From positions 18,444,816-18,508,815 of the forward strand of contig OU015539.1 in assembly GCA_907165065.1 (NCBI GenBank): 64,000 nt of DNA, given 5' to 3'. This DNA comes from Caprimulgus europaeus. Taxonomy: Eukaryota; Chordata; Aves; Caprimulgiformes; Caprimulgidae. Both the position numbers and the translations under genes were made by a program. Below, one piece after another: positions 34,746 through 47,436 of the stretch. Position 1 is the first letter of the stretch, and each line of letters opens with the position of its first letter. Below the pieces are notes generated by a model. It did not search any database. It saw only the letters and a program-made list of their open reading frames with translations, and had not been told where the DNA came from.

Positions 34746-35722
34746 TGTGGTGGTTTGACTCACAGTGGGACCATGCAGTCCTGCACTCACTCCCCCCACC
34801 CAGTGAGATGGGATGGGAGACACAACAAAGGGGCACAGGGTTGGCATGAGGACAGGGAGGGCTCAGTCACCAGGGATGGGCACGGGCAAAACAGACTCCA
34901 CTGGGGGAAGAAAAATCCATTTAATTCGTTCCCAATCAATCAGAGCAGGACAGTGAGATACAACAACCAGATCTTATATCACCTTCCCCCACCCCTCCCT
35001 TCTTCCCGGGCTCCCATCACTTTGCTCCCCACTTCTCTCCCTTCTCCCCCAGGGCACAGGGACAGGGAATGGGGGTTCAGTCAGTTCCTCTCTGCTGCTC
35101 TTCCCGACCCGAGATCCCTCCCGTGGGGTGAAAGAGTCCAGGAACAAAGTGTTCCACCGCGGCTGCCCATGGAGTCACGGACCTCTCTGGGCTCAGCTCC
35201 CAGCTCTGGCATGGGGATGTGCACAGACTTGCCCCCCACTCTGGGCATTGACCCCCCTCTCTGTCTCGGGATCCCAATTCCATCACACTTGCCCTCGGGC
35301 TCAGCTTCTCTGCTCCAGTGTGGGGTTCTCCATGGCCTGCACCTGGGTCTCTGCTCCACTGCTGATCTCCGTGGGCTGCAGGGCTCTTCCTTCTCCTACT
35401 CCGTCAGTGCCGGGTGTGTGGGTCTGTGTCTCCTCTTTCCTCTGGCAGTCAAGCTCTCCTCTGTCTGTCTGTCCCTTGTCTTTTATTTGTCAATCACCTC
35501 TTCTCCAGGTTCTCTCCCCCTTCTCCTTTCCAGGCCAGTCCTTCCCCTCAGACACATGGGTTCTCAGAGGCGTTTCTCTGGTACTCACTGGCCCAGCCTG
35601 GGCTGGGAGGGGGTCGGGACCGCTTTTGGAGCCAGGGAACTTTTTGCTCTCACAAGGTGACCCTTCCCCCACTACCAAAAAACCCCAGCCTTTTCCCCCA
35701 ACACACAGACAAAGCCAACACA
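34746..35722 (+). mobile_element. Solo LTR, 977 bp, inserted into a CR1
   Basis: It starts TGTGGTGGTTTGAC and ends AAGCCAACACA, in the opposite direction to its relative at 14433-15437. The interrupted CR1 gives CCATC on the left (34741-34745) and CCACC on the right (35723-35727), a 5-bp duplication with one change. There are no internal genes. It is younger than the CR1 copy it splits. Confidence 0.88.
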
Positions 35723-35852
35723 CCACCCTGGAGGGGTTTCAAAGCCAGGTAGATGGGGTGCTCAGAGATCTGGTTCAGCAGTGGACATTTTCGGTTGGAC
35801 TTTATGATCTCAAAGGTCTTTTCCAACCAAACAATTCTGTGGTTCTGTAACC
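35723..35852 (+). mobile_element. CR1 LINE fragment, right part (3' end)
   Basis: This is the rest of the CR1 begun at 34252. It ends AAGGTCTTTTCCAACCAAAC and ATTCTGTGGTTCTGTAA. Confidence 0.9.
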
Positions 35853-36097
35853 CCTAAACTCTGCAGGTCTCCAGTTTACTGTGCGCCACAGTCCCCTGGT
35901 GACAGCGTTGTTGAAGTAGAGAGCGGTGCTGACTTCCATATTGAATCAAATAGCAGAAACCAGCTCCTTGTTGGTTGTTTTGCCAGTTTTAGTGCTGCTG
36001 CCTGTGCCCAAAGTTGCCAGATCAGCAGCCCCCAGCTGTGTGGTTAACCCCAGCAGCAGTGGAGCTTTGAAGCTGTTGTATGCCACGTTATCATGGG

Positions 36098-36405
36098 ATC
36101 ATAGAATCATTGAGTGTTGTGAGTGGGAAAGGACCCACAAGGATCATCAGTCCAACTCCTGTCCCTGCACAGGACAGTCCCAACATTCACTCCATGTCCC
36201 TGAGGGCCTTGGCCAAATGCTGCTGGAATCTTGTCAGCCTTGGGGCCATCAGCACCTCCCTGGGGAGCCTGTGCCAGTGCTCCACCACCCTCTGCCTCAA
36301 GAACCTTTTCCTCATGGCCAACCTCCCCCTCCCCTGCCACATCTTCCTGCCATGTCCTCTGCTCCTGGTGTTGGTGGCCAGAGAGGAGAGCTCAGCCCTG
36401 TTATG
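36098..36405 (-). mobile_element. CR1 LINE fragment, CACAGGACAGTCCCAAC subtype
   Basis: The 3' end begins ATCATAGAATCATTGAGTG. It shares the segment 'ctgcacaggacagtcccaac' with 47437-47878 only, so these two form a separate subtype. Confidence 0.9.
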
Positions 36406-39400
36406 TACATGTATCTAGAGATATTCCATATATATGTGCCAGATGCATTCTGAAGCGTGGAGCCAGCTCCATGGATGGCAGAAGGTGCAGGACTTCCTTT
36501 AAGCTACGGGTGCCCATTTTAGAGCAAGCACACTGTATCTCTTGAATTCAGTTCCTTTGGGTTATTTCCAGATCACCCAAAGAAGAGTCACCCAAAAAAG
36601 GTGCAGAAAAGAGCCTCGTGCACACACAGACACAGTCCACGTTGTGAGAGGCTTTCCATAGTGGTTGTGGTGTTGAGCAGGTGATGAAGGAGCCCTCGCT
36701 ACCTCCAACTGTGAAAGAATTCCAGCTGCTACTGCTCATCTGTCCATAGATGAAAGCGATGCTGAAATCTTTCACACATCCCAATCTAATTTTAGAACAC
36801 ACAGATTTGCTTTTTGAAGTGAACACTGAGGAGGAGGAGCTGATGCCCTGGTCCATCAGTTCATTAAAAGCGGATAAAGCGCAGAGCTGGCCAGCGCTCC
36901 CTGTTAAGGACTCAGTTTAAAGCTTGTCTGTCTGTATATATTGTATGGATGCATCATTTCCATCCTTCATGTAGGATGCTGATGTCTACTGAAATATTCC
37001 CTCCTCTCCTCTCCAGAGAAGGAGGAAGGAAGAAGGAAGCTCTTCAGTTTAAGGGAGTTAGAAGAGACAGTTGAAAGGCGGAGGAGGACTCTGCTGTAGA
37101 ACAGGACCAAGCACAAGGATGGAGGAAGAAATGTGAAGCTGTGGAGCAAAGCAGGAGGACACATGGCCTTTAGGGTTGGTGTAGTGAGGAACAAGCACTT
37201 TTCTGGGAAAAACAGTCTCAGGAGATTAAAAAAAAAATGCCCATGGAAAAGCCCAGATGAGGAATGGGAAAACACAGACACTGAAAAAAGCTGTGAGCAT
37301 GCAGACAAAGAGAACGGGACATCATGAACGTGCCCTCGCTCACCTCTCCCTGTGAGACATGGGGAATGGCAGTTGGTCAGGCTCTTTCCTTCGAGAATCC
37401 CAGAGAAGGTGACTTTGAAGTGTTTAGAGGTCTTTACAGCTCCACATGCCTCGTGTGAAAGCTGAGGCGCCCAGACACGCCGGCAGGAGCAGGTTCCACA
37501 GAGTATCCGTGAGGGCTGAGCCACCGCTGAGCGTTCCGTTGGCTTGTGTGCATTCCAGGCTGTCAGGAGAGCAGGGATTATGTGATGTAGGGGATGCTGT
37601 CAGAGGGGATTGGGCTGGAAGTGCAGGAAAGGAGATTTTAGGATATCAGTTTAAACAGCAATGGCTCCAATGTAGTGAAGCTACGTCCCCGCCGTTAACC
37701 CGCTGGGGGAGTTTGCGCTGACGGAGCTGGAGTCGGAAAGGCAAATCTGCCTGTAGGAAACCCCCCATTTCTGTGTGAAAAACAGGTGGTGATTGGGAAT
37801 ATTTGCTCTTCTGGACTATTCAAGTAGACGTAGCCAGCTGAAGGAATGTGCAGAATTGTCACACAGCTCCTGTTCTGCCTAGGAAAAGGTGGAGCTGCCT
37901 CCCTTAAACACGGGGAAGGTGGAACCTCTGCCCCGCGCTGTAACGGCCCCTCTGTCCCTGCCAGGAGAGGCTCCCAGCCTGCCTGGGAGAGGCGTCCTCT
38001 GAGCAGCATCGTCCCTCCCGCTCTGGTGTGGCAGGTACCAGCTCCTGTAACAGAGTTTTAACTTGCTGTGGGCCAGGTTCCCCTCCAGGATAACTCCAGT
38101 CTAACTAAGCCAAGAACCTCTTTAGCCTGCTGTCATTTTTTTCCATAGCCATCTTTTCACAGAGGACATGCTTCTGCCGGCTCTCAGGCTGCGATGAGGG
38201 AAGAGTCTGGGTAGAACTGTTGGCAATATGTTTGCAGAGTACTAAATACCATGGAGTATGATCTGTAAATATTTACACTGTGAGGAAGAGATTTGCTCTT
38301 TGCATGGTTTGCATGCTGGCATCTGCTAGGCTGAGTAAATTGCTAATAAAAATCACATTGTGAAAAAAAGTAGTCTGTGCTGGTTCTTTGGAGCTATTTC
38401 ATTAAAGATGATGGTGTGATAAGGAAATACATTCCTTGGGAATGACATTCTCTCCAAAATTTCAGTCTTGGAATAGGTCCTGTTGCTCTGTGGAACCGAG
38501 GCAGCACGCACTGCAGGAGTTCAGGTTCTCCTGGCCAGGAGCCCTGGGCTGGCACAAAGGACATTCCAGGTGGGGAAGGAAAGTCCTTCTTCTCCAGCAG
38601 GACTGGAACCTGCAGCCAGCTGGGCAGCAGCTTGCTTTGGTGTGATGATCTTGAAGGGATTTGGCCCCCGTTCCTTTCTGGTCTTCTCTCTTTCCCAGCC
38701 CTGAGTTCAGTCTCACCAAATCACAAGTCTGACCAGCTCTTGTCAGTCTTTTCTGAGCATTCTGGTTTCCTCAATCAAGATCCTGCGTGAGAATCTTGAC
38801 TATAATTTTAAATTGGCTTCGGTGTATGTGGGGAAACATCTGGAAATGTGAAACAAGTGCCCCTGAAAGTGGAGATGTGAATAAGCATAGCTCAGTTTCA
38901 GTGAGCTGAACTCCTCATATTTGAGCACAAGGGTTCCTGTCCACTGACAGTAGTCACTTAAAAGTAAAATCTCATCATTAAAATTCCAAATGCTCTTTAG
39001 AAACTTAATTTTAAAGCCAATATTCTCATGTGATACCATAACTAGCAATGTGCACCAAATTAAAGAATTGGTCAGAGGGATGGAGCATCAGATTGACTGG
39101 ATTTCCAGTTATATAAAGAATTAAATACATGCAAACAGCCAAAACCTGCCTTTTCTGTGCATCCACAGAACGTCACAGCCACGGACACAACACGACTCGG
39201 GAGCCATCAGGACACTCCAGTTCCATTCAGAGCCCTAGAGCTGTCCCACTGGCATCCTGTTCTTGCAGCGTCACCATGGAAAGTGGATCTGATGCTCTGC
39301 TAGGAATCCTGCCCCTGTGGGGCCACGGGCATCTCTGAGGCACAAGTGGGAACTTCTCTTAACCCCTCACAGCTCCTCAAGCAGCAGCATGAAAGACCCT

Positions 39401-39785
39401 TCTCACAGTGCATTGTCAGACATGGGTTGTGCCTGACATCATGGCACAAGGTGTTGCCTATATTTAACTTATCTGTCTCCTCACAGGCTGGCGTTGCCTG
39501 CTGGTGTAGCTCCTTCCTGGGCTCATCATCCTTGATGGAGCGGCAGAGAAAGTCCAGGCTGAGCGCAGAGGGACCCTGGGGGAGGAGAGAGCCACAGACT
39601 GGGCAGGGGGTGGGGCAGGAGAGGGGTGCCAGCAAACTGTTCACATTGCCTTTGGGCCATGGCACGAGGGAGAAAGCAGCTCCTGAGACCTTTCTAACCC
39701 ACCATGAGAAGTTTCAGTCCCACCATGTTACCCTGCTACCACACTGCAACATGGAACATCTCTTAGCAGAGTACAAATGCATGGT
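36406..39785. other. 3.4 kb without recognised gene or transposon
   Basis: The only notable sequence is a plus-strand acceptor-like tract (CCCTCCTCTCCTCTCCAG, ending near 37016) and a polyadenylation-like context at 38345. A 185-residue minus-strand frame (37524-36967) is low-complexity Ser/Phe/Leu and matches nothing I know. Confidence 0.5.
38345..38350 (+). terminator. Candidate polyadenylation signal of an unknown plus-strand transcript
   Basis: AATAAA is followed 10-15 bases later by CATTGTG and then a GT-rich stretch (AGTCTGTGCTGGTTCTTTGG). This is the usual layout of a vertebrate mRNA 3' end. The preceding 150 bases are A/T-rich with TGTAAATATTT, as in many 3' UTRs. Confidence 0.4.
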
Positions 39786-40312
39786 TCACAGACTCCCAGA
39801 GTTGCCTGGGTTGGAAAAGCCCTTTAAGCTCATCAAGTCCAACCATGAACCCAACACTGACCAGTCCCCACTGACCCATGTCCCTCAGCACTGTGTCTAC
39901 ACAACTCTTCAATCCCTCCAGGGATGGGGACTCCACCACTGCCCTGGGCAACCCCTTCCAATGCCTCAGAACCCTTTCAGCAAAGAAATTCTTCCTCACA
40001 TCCCATCTCAACTGCCCTGGGCACAACTGGAGCCCATTTCCTCTTGTCCTGTCCCTTGCTCCTTGGTTGAACAGAGCCACCCCCACCTCTCTCCACCCTC
40101 CTGTCAGGGACTTGGACAGAGCCAGAAGGTCTCCCCTCAGCCTCCTTTTCTCCAGGCTCAGCACCCCCAGTTCCCTCAGCCGGGAACTCAGCACACTTGT
40201 GCTCCAGACCCTTCCCCAGCTCCGTTCCCTTCTCTGGACACGTTCCAGCACCTCCAGGTCCTTCTTGGAGTGAGGGGCCCAACACTGAACCCAGCACTGG
40301 AGCTGGTGGATG
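39786..40312 (-). mobile_element. CR1 LINE fragment (AACCATGAACCCAACACTG subtype)
   Basis: The 3' end begins TCACAGACTCCCAGAG. It is very similar to 26091-27005 and, inverted, to 50392-50876, 57262-57695 and 62220-62698. The replicase end blocks are readable on the minus strand. Confidence 0.92.
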
Positions 40313-42178
40313 TTGTGCTGGGGTGGAAGGTGCTGTTGTAGCTCATGTCTGGCTGCAGTTGGCAGCTGCGCTCCACTGATGTGTTCTGGTGTAGCTCTAT
40401 AATAAAACCAGGCCTGGAACTTACGATATAAATTCATTCCAATTCCCAAGGTTCCAAATTTGAGCTTCTTGGCTGCTCCAGCATTTTGATTTCTGATGAT
40501 GCAGCAACTCCAACGTCACCACAAAGGGGGAGCAAATGGAGTTTTCTGTTTCTGGTTCTTCATGTTCCTGTTGAACAGACACAGAACGTGTCTGCTGGGT
40601 ACTGTACAGACCCACACAACAAGGGCTGGTCTTTGCTCCTACAACACTATCCTGAAGAAGAGCAGACAGGCTTTGTCTTCACTAATGGGGGTGGAAGAGG
40701 AGAAGGGACATGTTTTCAGTGCATTAACTAATGTATTTTTTCCTAAGGGAAGGTGAAATATGCTTTGACTGGTCAATACAACCTGTCTTGTCCACGTGAA
40801 GATTTTAAGCACGCCTCTCCTTCTGGCAGAGGTGTGGCCATACGGGGAAGCAGAAGGGTTGGGAGAGAGGTGGATCAGAAGTGCCATGCCAGGGATGCAG
40901 CTGGATTCTCCTGAGAGCTCCTGTTGACCTGGTTTCTGCTCTGCTGTGTTTAGCTCATCCATAAGGACTCCTGACTCACTGGCTGCTTCCCGTTCTGAAG
41001 GACTGATACAAAGGATGTATTTGGGAACAAGAGGCAATCCCTTCAGAAAGCAAAGCTGGAAAAGCAACGCAAGCAACATTCCAAACAGTGGGAAAAGTGG
41101 GTTGCTGAGTGGAGTGGCAAGGAACAGGGAGCCACCATTCAGAGAGAAAAGGAATGAGAGCTGTCACCACATCCCATCTTTGCCTAGAGCTATGCCAGGA
41201 GGGTTTTTAACTGGAGAGATTAAAGAGTGCTTACAAATAACCACCTGGAACTCAGCCTGTGTCCTTTCTGCTGAAAGCAGGGATTGCCCTGCGTGAAGAG
41301 ATCAGCGCAATGAGGAATGGAGCTCAGATGCTCCCTGTTCCCAATCCAACAGGCAGCAGACTTTGCACCACACCTGGTTTTGAGAGCAACATATTCAAGG
41401 TAAATACAGGGCTTCCTGCTTCAGTCCTCCTCCTCCTCGCTCCTCACACCACAAACCAGGACCCTGATCCTGTGCCAGGAACCCCTGAAGATGGTGTGTG
41501 GCTGACAGTGGAGCTGACTGGATGTTCTGCAGACTGCTGTTGATTTTTGCCTTTTCCAGCCTCTGTGTGTGTCAGCAATGGATTTGCCAATTAACTTTGC
41601 AATACTTTCTCTCCACTCACTGCCTCCACCAGCAGCATCCGTTGAAACATCCACCTTCTGGCCTCAGACAGGCAGAGAAGGAAGGGGCTGTAGCTACTTG
41701 GGTAACTCAAGGAAACAAAGATTGTTCCAGCAGTGCCTGCCAGTGCTGCTGTCAGCCTCGTGCCTGGTGGCATTTCTGCAAGACACCACTCTGCCCACCA
41801 CCTTCCACTCCAGGGATTGTAGCTTTGATATTAAAATATGAGGTGAACATAAACCTTCACAAACGAACCCAGTGTGGAGCAGATGTGGGGTTAGTTTGTT
41901 GTGCTACCAAAAACAAAAAAGAAAAAGCTAGCTGTTTTAAAATGAAGCCCTTTGAGTGGATTCAGACAGGGTGGGAGGCGTCCCTGTGCAGGAAGAGGCG
42001 CTGTGTTATTAACGAGCCATCACTGTCTCCACTTGCAGATTTATTTATTTTTTTAAAGAAAAATCAACCCAAACAAACCACACAGCAGTCTGAGCAGCAG
42101 AAGCACTGCTGGGAGCGCAGGGAAGCTGCTCTGATGCTACAGCACACGCATGGAGCACCTGCATCTTTTTAAACAGGG
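40313..42178. other. Unannotated 1.9 kb
   Basis: No gene, transposon or RNA recognised. It is ordinary base composition with short A-rich runs near 41910 and 42045. Confidence 0.5.
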
Positions 42179-42811
42179 TGTGACAGTTTCCCCGGGGTGG
42201 CCCTTGGCCAGCAGCAACACAGCCACTCACCCACTGCCCCCAGCCCCAGGAGAGAGGGGAGAGCAATGGGAGAACAGTTTAATCACTGAAATAAAATAAA
42301 ACTCCAAATAATACTGACATTAAAATAGTAATTATGATAATAATAATAGTAATCAAATATGCCAATGAGTGACCCCCAGTGCCACTGCTCAGCACCCGCC
42401 CACCCAGCCCGGCCCGTGCCCAGAGAACGATCCCGGAGCAGCGACAATCCCGACCCGAAACCGCAATCCCGGGAGAGCCAGAGCCCGAGCGAGAGCCAGA
42501 GAGAGCCAGAGAGGAAGAGCCCCTCATGGATCTCCTGCCCATGACATGATATGAGAGGGAATATCCCATTGGCAGAGCCAAATGCCAGTTTTGGGTTTTG
42601 CTAGTTATTGTGCTCCCACCCTCCCAGTCCTTTGCGCTTGCAAACTGGCAAAACACAAAGTCCTTGGACTTCCAGCAGCAACTGGAAATGTGAAGTGAAA
42701 CATTAGTACCTTAGCAACATTCTTCTCATAACAAATCTCACACTGAACCTAAACCACAGCTATTCCAGCTCCTGAGGAGAAAATTAACTCTGTCTCGGGG
42801 AAGCCAGGACA
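42179..42811 (+). mobile_element. LTR, about 633 bp, AT-block family
   Basis: It starts TGTGACAGTTTCCCC and ends GAAGCCAGGACA, matching 61486-62106 in the opposite direction. Shared blocks include GGCAGAGCCAAATGCCAG, ACAAAGTCCTTGGACTTCC and an AT-rich run with AATAAAATAAAA (42290-42362). Flanks do not show a clean duplication. Confidence 0.8.
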
Positions 42812-44720
42812 CCAGTGGGGAGCTGGACTGACTGGAAAGCAGGGTAAACAGGGAGGGGCATGCACATGTCCAGGGGTGGCTTAGGGACTGACTCCCCTTT
42901 CCAGAGCCTGTGAGGAAGCAGAGAAGGGTTAAAGCTTCTTCTACTCACTGTTTTTTTCTGCTTGATTAACCTATTGCCATCCTGTCAGCCAAAACAAACG
43001 TCTTTGACATAAGCCCACTCTCATGTCACCTTAGTGAGAGAGCTGAAATCACTCTGCAAAGTCCCAGACTGGCACTCAGACAGGTCCCTTCAGGCTTTTT
43101 TTGACCTTCTCTTCTGGACTTGACCCCAGGAGCAGAGCAACCATGTTCCATTCACGCACGTGCCACCCCTGCTCCACAAGCATGCTCAGCAGCTGGCTGA
43201 GGAGCATTTGCCTTCAGACCAGGTAACGTGTCCCACTGCCAGGAGGGGAAGCTGCAGCACTCAGTGTGCTCCAGAATGAGGCTGAGCCTCCCAGACACAC
43301 ACACAGGCGAGAAGGTGTGTGCTGGAGGTCGGTAGAAATGAGGAGCAGAGGGATTGAAGAGGAGCTCTACACCACCACCACCTCCTCCCACTGCACCAGG
43401 TCTCCTGCACGCCTCGTTAGCAGCTGCTAACGAACACCAGGCTGCCTGAGAGGACAGCATGGCATCAGAGCCTGGTGGCCAGGGAGCCTTCCTCATTGCC
43501 CCACAAAGAGTTGCACATTTCTGAGACAAGCTGGGAGGTTTGGTACCTGTCCTGCTCCTGCTCTGCAGCAGGTGTCAAAGCGACCTGAGCTGTGTACTGC
43601 AACCTGGGCTGTTCATGAGGTTCTCCAGCCTGCTGGGGTCGTGGCAAATGGACCTCCTTTGGTATCTCCACTCCCCCAAGGACCACTTCACACAAACAGT
43701 GCAGAACAATAGACTGTCACCAGCTGCTGACTGTACCTGTTAATGTTCCTCCAGCTCTGGTGCATTCTTCTGCCCTTTTGCTCCATGGTGATGCCTTCAG
43801 AACTAGCAAAGTGCTTTCCAATGGACTTCAAAGTGCTCTTCAAAGTACTTGATCTTCCAACTGCACCATGATCTCTGATCATAACAGTGTCTCCTCTGCC
43901 TCTTTCAGATGGGCAGGAGGTATGCATTGCCTCCATCCTTACAACTAGGTCATTTAATTCTGAAACCTAACGATGATCACCTTAAAATGTCAGTTGTTTA
44001 GAGATGGCACCCAGCTGCTCAAACCTGCCAAGACACTATTCTTCTCTTACCCTGTAACCACACACTCAGGTAGTGGTAGAAAAAAATAGAAATGTCTCCA
44101 AAAAATATACACACACAAAGACATCCATGTCCCTAGCCCATCAGTGGACAGATATTTGCTTTCCTTGGCTTCCCATGCTTTGTTCTCACTAAGGTGACAG
44201 ACCGAATGTGAACGCAGAAGCATCAACACAACAGCAAACTGCAGGTATGCAAATGTCCATAACAGTGGGGCAAAATATCTGTTGCCCTTTCTACAAAGCC
44301 TAAGTGTTGCTTTCTAAATAGTACCAAAATGTGTGTTCTTATACTGGAAAACACTCCCAGCTGCACATTCACTGCACCCTCTGTCCGTGTCCGTATTCGG
44401 GGCTTCGGGGCATCACCTGCAAAACAGCAAACAACCACTTGAAAAACACTGACTCCTGTTGGCCCTTGAAGTTCTGCTTGTCCACAGGGCAAATAATATC
44501 CCCTAGCTTGTGCATATGCAGAAACCAGATCACCAGAGGTCTCTTTCTGGCCATCTCTTTTTCACGTGTCCCTCCTGTCTCTGAGGTCTTTCTGCCCATA
44601 GCCAAGTCCCCAAGACACTCGCAGTGGCTGGTCCTGTTGGCTCCTTGGGCTGCAGCTGTAGAGCCAAGGCTCTCCAGGCAGACCAGCCTGGAAGAGGGGG
44701 CATGTTGTGGTAATGTACAT
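42812..44720. other. Unannotated 1.9 kb
   Basis: I see no gene, RNA or repeat that I can support between the LTR and the hAT-like element. Confidence 0.5.
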
Positions 44721-44916
44721 CAGTGGTGTCCAAACTTTTTTGATTGCATCCCTCTATCAGAAAGAAAATTTCGAGGACATGTTCCCAACAGATGTATATT
44801 GATTTATTCATACATTCTGTACATACACTACTGAAGTTATAGTATTTCTTCCTGTACCCCAATGGATTGTCTTGTGTATTCCATGGGGTGCATGCACCCC
44901 ACTTTAGAGACCACTG
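44721..44916. mobile_element. Short non-autonomous hAT-like element with TIRs
   Basis: The 196-bp element begins CAGTGGTGTCCAAA and ends TTTAGAGACCACTG. The ends are inverted repeats matching at 12 of 14 positions. The CAGTGGT start followed by CCAAACTTTTTTG is typical of Charlie-type hAT elements. The 8-bp flanks (ATGTACAT and ATCTAGGC) agree at only four positions, so the target duplication is weak. There is no coding capacity. Confidence 0.7.
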
Positions 44917-47436
44917 ATCTAGGCAACAGCAAAACTCTCCTGCTTGTTGCTCTGGGCTCACCCCTTTTGTCATCTCTAGTTCCTAATTCAGAAGTGTAGA
45001 AGCTCCTTTGGTCCAGGCTTGTTCTTCAGCAACACCAATTGGCTTGCTCAAAGGGAGAGAGGGAAAACAGTAAAGGGAGAAGTAAGTGTTCAGGTTTCTA
45101 TGATTCTATGATTATGGGAGGGGAAGGGAAAGAAGAGTTTGAGTAGGAGCTGTTGAATGGGTCCCTAAGAAATAGTCCCTTAACCAAAGTCCACCAGGTC
45201 TCATGGGTACATTGTGGAACTCAGACTAAATCTGGTTTTTGTTTTTGTTTGTTTCTTCTTTTTTTTGTGAGAAGGAAGAGGATAGAGAGGGAAGAAAAGG
45301 ATGCAAATAATAATTGTACTGTCTGACAATTGTGCCTAAGGGCCACCGTCAGTCACACGGCATGGGCTGGGTTATTTGGGATGAGCCCATTCAGTCAAAG
45401 TGCTCTTTAACACAACCATGTGGAAGGACAAGCACCAAGAAATAAAGGTTTTTATCCCAAGCTGACAAGAGGTGGTGTGGAGGAGAGAAAAGCACAGGCT
45501 GCCTCTTGGATGCAGGGGACATGGTGAATGTGATAGGACTCAAGCTGCACACAGACATACAGAGCCTTGCAAAAGACTTAGTGAAAGCAGGTGATCCTGC
45601 TTTGGGGTGAGTTAATGGCAGCTCTCTGCTGGCAGGGATTAAAAATTCTATTTTATTGGGTACTAAGAACTAGCACTGGGCTGGCAGCAGCTTGTAATTG
45701 ATCACTCTCAAGGGAAGAAGAGACAGGACCCAAAGCTGCTTTTCTTGCCTTTTACTCTCATCAATGTTCCTCTCTGGGAGGGGAAAAAATACAACTAAGT
45801 GAGCAGTGTCTCTGTTTCTCTGGCTCCTTTCTTGTGGATAATAGCCCAGTTCAGCAGCTGTTAGGTCCTTCGGGCCAGTAACCTTAGCCAGACATTTCAA
45901 GGCAAGAGAGAAAGAGCAGCAGGTGGGGAGGGAGCAGGTGGTTTGGGAGCTCCTGTGAAAGATCTGTGTTTCCTAAAGAGCTGGGTATGGGGGGGAGCAC
46001 AGGAGAAGGGACCTGGCAAGTGTTCAGGGCTGTTAACTGGCAATCAGACTGAGAGTCCTATCTGTGTGTTGGGCACCTCTTTGATACTTTGCAAGTATTC
46101 CATCAGTGGTGAGAAATCAGAGAGGACTCAACATCCCTGATATTGCAAAAGCAGAGGGAAAAAAATTCATGATCACACCAGGAAAGAAAAGCCCTGAAGC
46201 AAACAGATATACTTGCAGGCTGGTTTTGTCTGTTGGTGTGAAGCAATATGGCCACACGCCACATCTCTGCTCCTTTGGTCACCAGAAAGAACCCAAGCAG
46301 AGCAAATTTCATCACTCCTGCCCAGAGCGAACGTTCACAGCTGCTGGCACAGAAAACAGTGCAGAGAAACCGCTGCCACTGCAGGGGATCCCTGCTTCCC
46401 CTCGAGCTGAGGCTGGCACCGCGCTGTTTGAATCCATGAGGCACTGGGTGCAGTCCTCCTAAACCCCGAGTGGTTGCACAACGCATTGAGCAACAGCACA
46501 GGCACTGGCAAAACCTGTCCTTGCTGGCGTGGGAGCTGGGGGAGGGAGGTCTGGCCCTCCGGTCACTCCGTGCTCAGGGCAGCAACTGATCTTCACTACA
46601 TGGCTCAAGCCACGTCAACCTTCAGCAGACCAAGCAAGGGAGACAATACTTCACACAGTTCCCCAAAATGCTGGGTAAAACTCTAGATTTTTCGTAGCTC
46701 ACAAAGCATTTTTAATAGTTTTTCACTTACAAGAACAGATAATCTCTGGTTTAACAAACTAGAGAGCAGTGGAAGCTGGAGTTCCTGCAAGAAAGGGCTA
46801 CCACCCTTCAAAGAAATAACTAAATTTCAGAGATCATATTCATGTGTTGCAACCACAGCTTTCAGTCTTCCCTCTAAAAGGGCTAGAGCCTCCAAAAGAG
46901 CCAGAGAAGACACTTGCTCATGGATGTCTTCCACAAAGTGAGGTATTGCTCAGCCCTCATGCTCACTAAAGTGATTTTCCTCCTCTTTGGTGTTTGCAGG
47001 AGCAGCAGTTGGGCTTCAGAGGTTATCTCAGTTCAGGAGCTCAACCAGTGCTGAAAACAGGTCTGGGAAGTGGTGTGGTTTGTACCCGTTACACCAGCCC
47101 AGGAGCTGCTCAGACCAGCTCCACAGCTGCCCATGGGTATCAGAAGGGGTCAGTTACTATTGTTGGGCACCTCTGGAGGCTGCTGTCTGCTTTCAGCCTC
47201 CAGCATGATCACCTGCTGATGTTGCTGCAAAACATGGGGTTCCTCAACGTCCTTCCTGACTTCTGCTAGCTTGATGTCGACTGCTTGCTAGGTGCCAGGA
47301 TTCATTACCCATCACGTGAGAATCACAACTGTTATTTGCCATGTTTTTTGCAGGTGGGCTTTCAGATTGGTTTCATTTTGCAAAGGGTTTGTGTTGTCAA
47401 GATGCTTTTCTCTCTTTGGTTCATGTTAAGTTTAAT
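44917..47436. other. Unannotated 2.5 kb
   Basis: A T-rich simple run lies at 45235-45268 and a short CTATGATT duplication at 45099-45112. No gene is recognised. The open frames at 46103-46486 on both strands mirror each other and show no known domain. Confidence 0.45.

Noticed and set aside
36967-37524. 185-residue minus-strand frame
   Set aside because: Low-complexity Ser/Leu/Phe composition, no known domain, and no splice or promoter context supports it.
42174-42816. Target-site duplication around the LTR at 42179-42811
   Set aside because: CAGGG and CCAGT do not agree well enough, so the ends may be altered. I kept the LTR call on homology only.
45095-45115. CTATGATTCTATGATT resembling a CR1 tail
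   Set aside because: Only the tail-like octamers are present, with no CR1 body next to them, so I did not call an element.
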